DNA of 5,137 bases from an uncultured Lachnospiraceae bacterium (lineage in GTDB: Bacteria; Bacillota_A; Clostridia; Lachnospirales; Lachnospiraceae): assembly GCA_910587905.1 (NCBI GenBank), contig CAJUOF010000347.1, positions 1-5,137 on the forward strand, in the 5' to 3' direction. The notes under the pieces were generated by a model, which had not been told where the DNA came from, ran no database searches, and was given only the letters and a program-made list of their open reading frames with translations. Shown here in pieces: positions 1 through 4,141 of this stretch; within the stretch, counting starts at the first letter, position 1; every line of letters begins with the position of its first letter. The translations under genes and the position numbers were made by a program.

Positions 1-31
1 ACTGGAGTTCAGACGTGTGCTCTTCCGATCT
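1..31 (+). other. Illumina TruSeq read-2 adapter remnant (contamination)
   Basis: The first 31 bases match, from memory, the last 31 of 34 bases of the standard Illumina TruSeq read-2 adapter/index primer, ending in the diagnostic GCTCTTCCGATCT. It is a library-construction sequence left at the contig end, not genome. It has a visible consequence: bases 30-32 read TAG on the minus strand, so the transporter frame seems to end there, but that stop spans the adapter junction and is false. Trim 1-31 before any annotation. Confidence 0.97.
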
Positions 32-32
32 A

Positions 33-185
33 CGCCGTGCCCAGAGAGGAGCCGGTCTTTTCATACAGCCACAGGGTCAGCGCAAATCCCGTCATGCTGC
101 TGCCAAGCTGGGAGACGCTTTGGGTGCTCCAGAGGATCAAAAAATCCTTTAATTCCAATAATTCGCTCTTTTTCATAAATTTCAT
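33..185 (-). CDS. MFS transporter, macrolide-efflux (Mef)-like, N-terminal fragment
   Basis: This is the first 51 codons of a major facilitator superfamily permease; the rest is lost at the contig end. The start codon ATG at 185-183 follows a Shine-Dalgarno AAAAGGAG (200-193) at 7 nt. The peptide begins MKFMKKSELLELKDF. The stretch FLILWSTQSVSQLGSSMTGF is the typical first membrane helix of drug-efflux MFS proteins (aromatic-Leu-x-Trp, then Gln-x-x-Ser-x-x-Gly-Ser). It continues into ALTLWLYEKTGSSLGTA, the start of helix 2. A full protein of this family would be about 400 residues with 12 helices in the cytoplasmic membrane, exporting a drug or metabolite by proton antiport. An alternative in-frame start at 263 has GAGGAG 5 nt upstream and would add 26 residues (MEESLLLISSVFASG...), but the 185 start fits the family length better. 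It is divergent from the operon on the plus strand. Substrate is unknown; macrolide-type is only a family resemblance. Confidence 0.82.
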
Positions 186-232
186 TTCTTTGCTCCTTTT
201 GTTTTTCTTGATTCTCAAACCAGAAGCAAAGA

Positions 233-276
233 CTGAGGAGATCAGCAGAAGTGATTCCTCCATACAGTCTCCTCAG
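233..276 (-). promoter_or_regulatory. Candidate attenuator stem-loop in transporter 5' leader
   Basis: Read on the minus strand, CTGAGGAGA (276-268) and TCTCCTCAG (241-233) form a perfect 9-bp stem with a 26-nt loop. The 5' arm contains the stop codon of the upstream 12-codon leader ORF and the GAGGAG Shine-Dalgarno (274-269) of an alternative in-frame transporter start. That start, ATG 263-261, lies in the loop. A competing 5-bp hairpin, AGTCT-GAGG-AGACT, occupies the same 5' arm (279-266). The 3' arm could also pair CTCCT with the AGGAG of the main transporter ribosome site, but only over 5 bp. No U-run follows, so if this is regulatory it would act on translation rather than as an intrinsic terminator. 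The pairing is seen directly; regulation is inferred. Confidence 0.5.
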
Positions 277-311
277 ACTCTGCATGGAGCTTTTGCAATG
301 CAAAGGATCAT
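273..311 (-). CDS. Candidate 12-residue leader peptide upstream of the MFS transporter
   Basis: A short ORF reads MILCIAKAPCRV and then TGA. Its ATG (311-309) is preceded by GGAGGGAGG (324-316), one of the strongest ribosome-binding sites in the window, with GGAGG placed 8 nt from the start. It sits about 40 nt downstream of the predicted transporter promoter and its stop codon falls inside the 5' arm of the 9-bp stem at 233-276. Leader peptides of this size upstream of stem-loops control several antibiotic-resistance genes in Gram-positives (erm, cat, mef/msr) by ribosome stalling. This peptide is not one I recognise from those systems. The sequence shows an ORF, a good ribosome site and position; expression and stalling are inferred. 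It could be a chance ORF. Confidence 0.5.
   Translation of the reverse strand: MILCIAKAPCRV
292..304. repeat. 13-bp palindrome TTTGCA-A-TGCAAA
   Basis: Perfect 6-bp half-sites around one central base, lying downstream of the minus-strand promoter and inside the leader ORF. It is too tight to make an RNA hairpin, so if functional it would be a DNA operator for a dimeric regulator. The two regulators in the window (XRE and MarR types) are candidate binders, but nothing in the sequence ties either to this site. Confidence 0.3.
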
Positions 312-358
312 GGGTCCTCCCTCCGTGGGTTTCCGCTTTTTTCAAAGGATACCATATC

Positions 359-387
359 ATTATAGACGATTCCCCGCAAAGGGGCAA
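359..387 (-). promoter_or_regulatory. Sigma-A type promoter for the MFS transporter
   Basis: On the minus strand TTGCCC (387-382) is followed by a 17-nt spacer and a consensus TATAAT (364-359). Transcription would start near 350-353, giving a leader of about 165 nt before the transporter start at 185. An inverted repeat CCCC-GCAAA-GGGG (372-384) runs from the spacer into the -35 hexamer and could be an operator. The 8-mer CAAAGGAT occurs at 343-350 and again at 301-308 in the early transcribed region. Confidence 0.7.
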
Positions 388-414
388 ATATTTTTTGAAG
401 GCATTTTAATCTGT

Positions 415-444
415 TTCCGATTTCCTCAGGTTTTGTGCTATAAT
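415..444 (+). promoter_or_regulatory. Extended -10 promoter for the XRE operon
   Basis: TGC-TATAAT (436-444) is a perfect extended -10 element. The -35 is weak: TTCCGA at 415-420 with an 18-nt spacer is the best candidate, which is acceptable because the TGn motif partly replaces -35 contacts. Predicted start is near 450-452, leaving about 113 nt of leader before the first gene at 565. It is back to back with the transporter promoter at 359-387, with about 75 bp between the two -10 boxes, so one bound regulator could control both directions. Confidence 0.62.
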
Positions 445-461
445 GGTTTATATGGCTTTGT

Positions 462-539
462 GCAACGGCCTGATCAATTCTGAATGTTAACATGCGTTGC
501 TTGCGGCAACGGGCGGTTTTCGATATTATGGCGGCAACG
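462..539 (+). repeat. Leader repeats: three GCAACG and one CGTTGC, alternative hairpins
   Basis: In the untranslated leader of the operon, GCAACG occurs at 462-467, 506-511 and 534-539, the last two inside an identical 9-mer GCGGCAACG (503-511 and 531-539). A single complement CGTTGC lies at 495-500. CGTTGC can pair with any of the three copies: with the second it makes a compact 6-bp hairpin with a 5-nt loop, followed by GGCGGTTTTC, a poor terminator-like tail. Mutually exclusive structures in a leader can be regulatory, but each stem is short and chance is a real alternative. Confidence 0.35.
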
Positions 540-564
540 ACGAAAAGAAAAGAGGTTGTATCCA

Positions 565-1074
565 ATGTTAAACGAAAACATCAAGGCGATCAGAAAATCG
601 AAAGGTCTTTCGCAGGCGGAGCTGGCCGTCAGGCTGAACGTGGTGCGGCAGACGGTCTCCAAGTGGGAGCAGGGATTGTCGGTTCCGGATTCCGACCTGT
701 TACTCTCCCTGTCGGAGGCGCTCGAGACACCTGTGAGCACTCTGCTGGGAGAAACGGTGGCCGAGACGAAGGCGGACGACTTGAAAGCGATCGCCGAAAA
801 ACTGGAGACCATAAACTTACAGTTGGCACGGAGGAAGGCCACGGGGAGAAAGGCGCTGCATTGGCTGTTCCTTTTCCTGTGTGCGGCCGTCGTGGCGGTT
901 TTTGTGGTTTTGGTCCTGTCAAAGAGCCCCTATCTGGGCTGGGATTATCACGACCCGGAAACCGCCGTCGCCGGAGCGGTTTTTCACGCCTTTGAGTGGC
1001 TGTTTGTCCGGTCGGCGCCGATCATTTTTGCGGGGGCGGTCCTTGGGGCGTTCCTGACACGGAGGAAACTATAA
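565..1074 (+). CDS. XRE-family regulator with C-terminal membrane anchor
   Basis: 169-residue protein, first gene of the operon. Residues about 5-60 are an HTH_3/XRE DNA-binding domain: MLNENIKAIRKSKGLSQAEL, then LNVVRQTVSKWEQGLSVPDSD, the recognition-helix segment common in Clostridia, and a tail ETPVSTLLGE. Residues about 64-95 are a charged linker (AETKADDLKAIAEKLETI). A strongly hydrophobic helix covers about 99-118 (LHWLFLFLCAAVVAVFVVLVL) and a second about 149-164 (RSAPIIFAGAVLGAFL), ending in RRKL. It should therefore sit in the membrane with the DNA-binding head in the cytosol. I chose ATG 565 because the family starts at M-x-N-x-I; AGAGG at 551-555 gives a 9-nt spacer. An upstream in-frame ATG at 484 would add 27 unrelated residues and has no ribosome site. 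Known family members are often autoregulators; the signal sensed here is unknown. Confidence 0.9.
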   Translation: MLNENIKAIRKSKGLSQAELAVRLNVVRQTVSKWEQGLSVPDSDLLLSLSEALETPVSTLLGETVAETKADDLKAIAEKLETINLQLARRKATGRKALHWLFLFLCAAVVAVFVVLVLSKSPYLGWDYHDPETAVAGAVFHAFEWLFVRSAPIIFAGAVLGAFLTRRKL

Positions 1075-1075
1075 A

Positions 1076-1588
1076 ATGGTTTTGATGATTGATACAACAA
1101 AAGAACAGATCGGAAGGCAGATTGCGGAGGAATTGCTCCGAAACGGCGGGGATCCGGCCGGATTTGAGCTGATCGACACCACCGATCTGCACATTTCCCA
1201 CTGCGTCGGCTGCAATTACTGCTGGCTGAAAACGCCGGGGGTATGTGCCATCAAGGACGATTATGGGCCGATCCTGAAAAAGATCAGTAAAGCCGGCCAG
1301 GTCTGGCTGCTCACGGACACGCATTTTGGATTTGTCTCCCATCGGACCAAAAACATCGCAGACAGGGTGATGCCCCTTGTCACCATGTACCTGAAGATCA
1401 AGGACGGGCAGATGCGCCACGTGATGCGCTATGACCATCAGCCGGATCTCGGGATCATCTATACCGGGGACGGCGACCAGGCTTACCTGGAACGGTGGTG
1501 CGGGCGCACGGCGCTCAATCTCGGAAGCCGTTCTCTGGGAGTGTTTTCGGAGGAGCGTAGAAAGGAGGCGGTCTCATGCATGTTGTGA
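1076..1588 (+). CDS. Flavodoxin-fold / iron-sulfur-flavoprotein-like protein lacking the FMN loop
   Basis: 170-residue protein starting 1 nt after the XRE gene stop, with GGAGG at 1061-1065 (10-nt spacer). The motif C43-x2-C46-x2-C49-x7-C57 (HCVGCNYCWLKTPGVCAIKDD) is the compact cysteine motif of NADPH-dependent FMN reductase / iron-sulfur flavoprotein relatives, where it can hold an Fe-S cluster. It is followed by DDYGPILKKI and by VWLLTDTHFGFVSHRTKNIADR, matching the family's 'P-x-Y-x-G-x-x-S-x-x-x-K-x-x-x-DR' region. The N-terminus is unusual: the expected glycine-serine phosphate loop (hNGSPR...GNT) is replaced by MVLMIDTTKEQIG, so FMN binding is doubtful. Its last 13 nt overlap the next gene, which has the loop but not these cysteines. 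Probably a redox protein, cytosolic; the partner and substrate are unknown. A second ATG at 1085 is possible, but the ribosome site favours 1076. Confidence 0.78.
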   Translation: MVLMIDTTKEQIGRQIAEELLRNGGDPAGFELIDTTDLHISHCVGCNYCWLKTPGVCAIKDDYGPILKKISKAGQVWLLTDTHFGFVSHRTKNIADRVMPLVTMYLKIKDGQMRHVMRYDHQPDLGIIYTGDGDQAYLERWCGRTALNLGSRSLGVFSEERRKEAVSCML

Positions 1589-2247
1589 TCATCAACGGAA
1601 GCCCACGGGTGCAAAAATACAGCAACACGGAGAAGATCATCGCTTCCTTTGCAAAAGGGCTGTCGGAAAAGGGGGCTTCTTTTGAAACCCACGCAATTTC
1701 CAACCGCAGCTCCTGGGAGAGGATCCGGAAAGCTTATGTAGAGAATGAGGAAATCCTGATCGCGCTTCCCTTATATGTGGAATGCGTGCCCGGACTCCTT
1801 TTGGAATTTCTGGAGACTCTGCCGAACAAGGATGAAGGCACCCGCCTCTCGTTTCTTTTGCAGAGCGGTTTTGCGGAAGGATGCCAGCTTCGCTGCGGCG
1901 AGGAGTTTCTGGCGAAGCTGCCGGGTTATTTGGGAGTCCGCTATGGCGGCTGTCTGGTCAAGGGAAACAATTTCGGGATCCGGATTCTGGACGAGGAGAA
2001 CCAGAAGCAGGTCACAGGCCCCTATCGGGCGATGGGGGAACTGTTTGCGGAGGGGGACGGATTCTTCCGCAAGGAGGCTAAGAAATTTACCGGGCCGGAA
2101 TATCTTTCGCTGCCGGTGCGTCTTTTGATGGGGCTCGTGTTCAAGACCTTTGCGAAAAAGATGTTCCAGAAGGCGGCTGCCTCGTGGGGATGTACGGTGC
2201 CGCTGGACGAAAAAGTCTGGGAGACAGGCGCCGGTCACGGAGAATGA
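1576..2247 (+). CDS. NAD(P)H-dependent FMN reductase-like flavodoxin-fold protein
   Basis: 223-residue protein. The start HVVIINGSPRVQKYSNTEKII (residues 2-22) is the beta-strand and phosphate-binding loop (GSPR-x4-SNT) that grips FMN in NADPH-dependent FMN reductases. ILIALPLYVECVPGLLLEFLE (60-80) is the second conserved segment, where the family usually has 'P-x-Y-x-x-x-x-x-x-L-K-x-x-x-DR'. The cysteine motif that normally lies between these parts is absent (ISNRSSWERIRKAY instead). The C-terminal half (about 85-223) fits a longer variant with GCLVKGNNFGIR and a basic, amphipathic stretch (LLMGLVFKTFAKKMFQ). ATG 1576 overlaps the previous gene by 13 nt and has GAAAGGAGG (1558-1566) just upstream, so the two are likely translationally coupled. 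The expected role is flavin-dependent reduction of a small molecule or protein partner in the cytosol; the substrate cannot be told. Confidence 0.83.
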   Translation: MHVVIINGSPRVQKYSNTEKIIASFAKGLSEKGASFETHAISNRSSWERIRKAYVENEEILIALPLYVECVPGLLLEFLETLPNKDEGTRLSFLLQSGFAEGCQLRCGEEFLAKLPGYLGVRYGGCLVKGNNFGIRILDEENQKQVTGPYRAMGELFAEGDGFFRKEAKKFTGPEYLSLPVRLLMGLVFKTFAKKMFQKAAASWGCTVPLDEKVWETGAGHGE

Positions 2248-2276
2248 AAAATGGAAATTTCAGGAGGTACAGAACG

Positions 2277-2657
2277 ATGAGGGAGAGGATTGCATACTGC
2301 GGGCTGGACTGTGAGAGGTGTGACGCATATCTTGCGACAGTCAACGACGACCAGGCACTCCGTGAGAAGACGGCGAAATTGTGGGCCGAATTGAATGACG
2401 CCCCCATTCTGCCTGAACATATCAATTGTGACGGGTGTCGTGCCGACGGGAGGAAAACGGTATACTGCGACAGCCTTTGCGAGATCCGCCAGTGCGCATT
2501 GAAAAAAGAGGTGACGACCTGCGGCGGCTGTCCGGAGTTTGAAACATGCCGGACGGTGGGAATGGTCATCGTGGATAATCCCGCCGCTCTCGAAAATCTG
2601 AGGGAATTCAAACAGGAAAATCCGGCTGACCGGGGAGAGTGTTCCGATGGACTGTGA
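2277..2657 (+). CDS. DUF3795 cysteine-rich protein
   Basis: 126-residue protein with 12 cysteines. The opening IAYCGLDCERCDAYLAT (C8-x3-C12-x2-C15) and later C51-x2-C54, C64-x3-C68-x4-C73, C82-x2-C85-x5-C91 reproduce the DUF3795 layout (CGLDCxxCxAY... CxGC ... CxxCxIRxCA ... CxxCxxFxxC). Such spacing suggests binding of zinc or Fe-S clusters; no activity is established for the family as far as I know. It starts 29 nt after the flavodoxin-like gene. AGGAGG (2262-2267) lies 9 nt before ATG 2277 and decides the start; an in-frame ATG further upstream at 2184 lies inside the previous gene and is rejected. Its place beside two flavin-type proteins, one with its own Cys cluster, fits a redox or metal role, but that is inference from context. 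Confidence 0.88.
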   Translation: MRERIAYCGLDCERCDAYLATVNDDQALREKTAKLWAELNDAPILPEHINCDGCRADGRKTVYCDSLCEIRQCALKKEVTTCGGCPEFETCRTVGMVIVDNPAALENLREFKQENPADRGECSDGL

Positions 2658-2686
2658 AATTTATATCCGCCGGGCCGGATGAGGGG

Positions 2687-2709
2687 AAGGAGGCATGGCG
2701 GGAAGGTGA
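2687..2709 (+). promoter_or_regulatory. Ribosome site and decoy start before the methyltransferase
   Basis: AAGGAGG (2687-2693) lies 12 nt before GTG 2706. An ATG at 2695 is only 1 nt after the ribosome site and would encode just Met-Ala-Gly-Arg before a TGA that overlaps the GTG start (GTGA). The family N-terminus (NREIDGG-PFDWGR) begins at GTG 2706, so that start is preferred. Upstream ATG 2679 is in frame but has no ribosome site and sits within a small hairpin (ATCCG/CGGAT, 2665-2680). Confidence 0.5.
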
Positions 2710-3524
2710 CGAACAGAGAGATTGATGGCGGGACTCCCTTTGACTGGGGAAGGACGTCTTTGGATTATGCGAAGTTCCGTGACATTTATCCGGAAGAATT
2801 TTACAGGAAAATCGTGGAACGCAGATTGTGCATGGACGGACAGTCCGTCCTTGATGTGGGGACGGGGACGGGAGTGCTTCCCAGAAACCTGTACCGGTAT
2901 CGGGCGAAGTGGACGGCTGCGGATATTTCGGAAAATCAGATCGAACAGGCGAAGCTTCTTTCCAAAGGCATGGATATCGAGTATCATGTCGCAGCGGCGG
3001 AGGATATCAGGTTTCCCGACGATTCGTTTGACGTGATCACGGCCTGCCAATGTTTTTGGTATTTCAACCATGAGACGGTTATGCCTGAGTTTTACCGCAT
3101 GCTCAAACGAGGGGGAAGGATCCTCGTCCTCTATATGGCCTGGCTTCCATTCGAGGATGAGATTGCGGGAGCCAGCGAAAAGCTCGTCTTGAAATACAAT
3201 CCACGCTGGAGCGGCGCAGGAGAGACGGTACGCCAGATAGAGATACCGGATTGCTACAAAGAACGCTTTGAGCCTGCATACCATGAAGAATTTATTCTGA
3301 ACGTACCATTTACCCGTGAAAGCTGGCATGGAAGAATGAGGGCCTGCCGTGGAATCGGCGCTTCGCTTTCCGAGGAAATGATTTCGCTGTGGGAACGAGA
3401 ACACAAGGCGCTTCTCGAACATGTTGCGCCTGATGCATTTGATGTTTTGCATTATGGCGCCGTTGCGGAACTGAAAACCATGAAAGCCTGGGGAAACAGG
3501 AGGTGCATGTATGTCCACGGATGA
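2706..3524 (+). CDS. Class I SAM-dependent methyltransferase
   Basis: 272-residue protein from GTG 2706. Residues 48-61 VLDVGTGTGVLPRN are motif I, the glycine loop that holds S-adenosylmethionine. ADISENQIEQAK (72-83) carries the acidic residue (D73) expected to bind the ribose hydroxyls. AAAEDIRFPDDSFDVITACQCFWYFNHE (96-123) is the motif II/III region with a pocket of aromatic residues, and FYRMLKRGGRILVLYMAW (129-146) is the post-motif segment. The fold is the Methyltransf_11/25 type, soluble. The C-terminal 120 residues (PRWSGAGETVRQIEIPDCY... to the end) are the variable substrate part and resemble small-molecule rather than rRNA or DNA methyltransferases; there is no NPPY or DPPY motif. 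The 3' end overlaps the MarR gene by 14 nt. The substrate is unknown. Transfer of a methyl group to a toxic compound would suit the neighbours, but this is a guess. Confidence 0.88.
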   Translation: MTNREIDGGTPFDWGRTSLDYAKFRDIYPEEFYRKIVERRLCMDGQSVLDVGTGTGVLPRNLYRYRAKWTAADISENQIEQAKLLSKGMDIEYHVAAAEDIRFPDDSFDVITACQCFWYFNHETVMPEFYRMLKRGGRILVLYMAWLPFEDEIAGASEKLVLKYNPRWSGAGETVRQIEIPDCYKERFEPAYHEEFILNVPFTRESWHGRMRACRGIGASLSEEMISLWEREHKALLEHVAPDAFDVLHYGAVAELKTMKAWGNRRCMYVHG

Positions 3525-3942
3525 ACAGAAGTTGTGGGAAGTGTGGGGACGGGCCAACGGACTCTATAGTTCCTGGGCGGCCTCGAATCATATCAATTAT
3601 TATCTGTTGTTTGTCCTGTACACTCTGGAAGGGCAGAAGGCAATGACGCAGAAAAAAATCTGCAGCTCCACGGGGCTGACGAAACAGACGGTCAACAGCG
3701 TGGTCCGCTCTTTGAAGGAGGACGGATATATTGAGCTTGTCCCCGGCTCCGAGGACCGCCGGGAAAAGCAGATCGCATTGACGGAGAAGGGTATTGCCTA
3801 TTCCGAGGAGCTTTTAACGCCTCTGCGGGAACTGGAACGCCGTGCGCTCCGGGGGATGGGAAGTGACCGGGTGCGGCAGATGATCGACAATATTATGTTG
3901 TTTAACGGTCTGCTTGAGAAGGAGATGGAGAGGGAAATTTAA
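3511..3942 (+). CDS. MarR-family transcriptional regulator
   Basis: 143-residue winged-helix regulator, last gene of the operon. Residues about 29-40 (NYYLLFVLYTLE) are the first conserved helix. MTQKKICSSTGLTKQTVNSVVRSLKEDGYIEL (45-76) is the helix-turn-helix with recognition helix TKQTVNSVVRSLKE. VPGSEDRREKQIALTEKG (77-94) is the wing, with the diagnostic D-R-R-x-K. The termini (about 1-28 and 100-143) are the helices that form the dimer. MarR proteins usually repress efflux or stress genes and let go on binding a phenolic or lipophilic ligand or on oxidation; Cys51 at the start of the HTH could be a redox point, though that is speculation. ATG 3511 has AGGAGG (3498-3503) with a 7-nt spacer and overlaps the methyltransferase by 14 nt, so translation is probably coupled. 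A likely target is the 359-444 divergent promoter region. Confidence 0.93.
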   Translation: MSTDEQKLWEVWGRANGLYSSWAASNHINYYLLFVLYTLEGQKAMTQKKICSSTGLTKQTVNSVVRSLKEDGYIELVPGSEDRREKQIALTEKGIAYSEELLTPLRELERRALRGMGSDRVRQMIDNIMLFNGLLEKEMEREI

Positions 3943-3952
3943 AAAACGTCAT

Positions 3953-3993
3953 AAGGGACACTTCACATAAGGAAGTGTCCCTTTGGGTGTTTT
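3953..3993. terminator. Bidirectional intrinsic terminator between converging genes
   Basis: AAGGGACACTTC (3953-3964) and GAAGTGTCCCTT (3972-3983) form a perfect 12-bp stem with a 7-nt loop, starting 10 nt after the MarR stop. On the plus strand it is followed by an interrupted T tract (TTTGGGTGTTTT, 3982-3993, overlapping the stem end). On the minus strand the stem is followed, after ATGACG, by T6 (3946-3941 region). It therefore likely ends both the plus-strand operon and leftward transcripts from the integrase. Confidence 0.85.
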
Positions 3994-4004
3994 AGAGAAT
4001 TTCT

Positions 4005-4075
4005 AAAGTGACCACTTTTTGAAAAATGAGGAAAACAGGCGAGAAACCCTGTAAACACTGGGAAAATCGGTGTTT
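4005..4075. repeat. Cluster of short inverted repeats beside the integrase 3' end
   Basis: Three inverted repeats lie close together in a gene-free stretch: AAAGTG-AC-CACTTT (4005-4018), ACAGG-n8-CCTGT (4035-4052) and AAACAC-n11-GTGTTT (4053-4075). A fourth, AACCG-TTC-CGGTT, follows at 4111-4123. None has a proper T tract for a terminator. Such sites could be recombinase or accessory-protein binding sites, or an attachment core, because this is where the end of an integrated element would be expected. Function is inferred from position only. Confidence 0.35.
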
Positions 4076-4121
4076 TAAAAGGTTCAGAGAGGAAGGAAAA
4101 AATGGACATAAACCGTTCCGG

Positions 4122-4141
4122 TTAGTAACACATTAGTAACA
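4122..4141. repeat. Tandem 9-bp direct repeat TTAGTAACA, 11-bp period
   Basis: TTAGTAACA occurs at 4122-4130 and again at 4133-4141, one helical turn apart, and the integrase stop codon lies inside the second copy. Pairs of short direct repeats with about 11-bp spacing next to an integrase gene are typical of the arm-type sites bound by the N-terminal domain of lambda- or Tn916-type tyrosine recombinases. The repeat is seen directly; arm-site function is inferred. Confidence 0.5.

Noticed and set aside
61..387. 108-codon minus-strand frame overlapping the transporter start
   Set aside because: It begins upstream of the predicted transcription start (about 352), overlaps the MFS in another frame and matches no family. 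The short leader ORF in the same region has the better ribosome site.
37..483. 148-codon plus-strand frame over the transporter and intergenic region
   Set aside because: It runs antisense to the MFS N-terminus and across two promoters, with no ribosome site and low-complexity Phe/Leu/Arg content.
495..520. Intrinsic terminator in the operon leader (CGTTGC/GCAACG followed by GGCGGTTTT)
   Set aside because: The stem is only 6 bp and a G-rich gap separates it from four Ts, so termination would be weak; kept only as a possible leader structure.
484..564. Upstream in-frame ATG of the XRE gene (27 extra residues)
   Set aside because: No Shine-Dalgarno before 484, the added residues are unlike the family, and they translate the hairpin repeats in the leader.
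1771..2238. 155-codon minus-strand frame opposite the FMN reductase-like gene
   Set aside because: The plus-strand gene there has a clear GSPR-SNT motif and a strong ribosome site; the minus frame has neither.
2706..3524. Antibiotic-resistance rRNA or DNA-modifying methyltransferase
   Set aside because: No Erm-type N-terminal signature and no NPPY/DPPY catalytic motif; the fold motifs fit a general small-molecule-type SAM methyltransferase.
2661..3557. 298-codon open frame on the minus strand
   Set aside because: It lies entirely opposite the methyltransferase and the MarR start, has no ribosome site, and its translation is rich in His, Arg and Pro with no family resemblance; it is an antisense shadow.
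4053..4080. Terminator formed by AAACAC/GTGTTT
   Set aside because: The stem is 6 bp, AT-rich with an 11-nt loop, and the following TTTTAAAA is not a proper U tract; the 3953-3993 stem is a far better terminator.
3943..4132. tRNA end or CRISPR repeats in the gap before the integrase
   Set aside because: No cloverleaf arms, no T-arm GGTTCGAATCC-like core, and no regularly spaced repeats with spacers; only short inverted and direct repeats.
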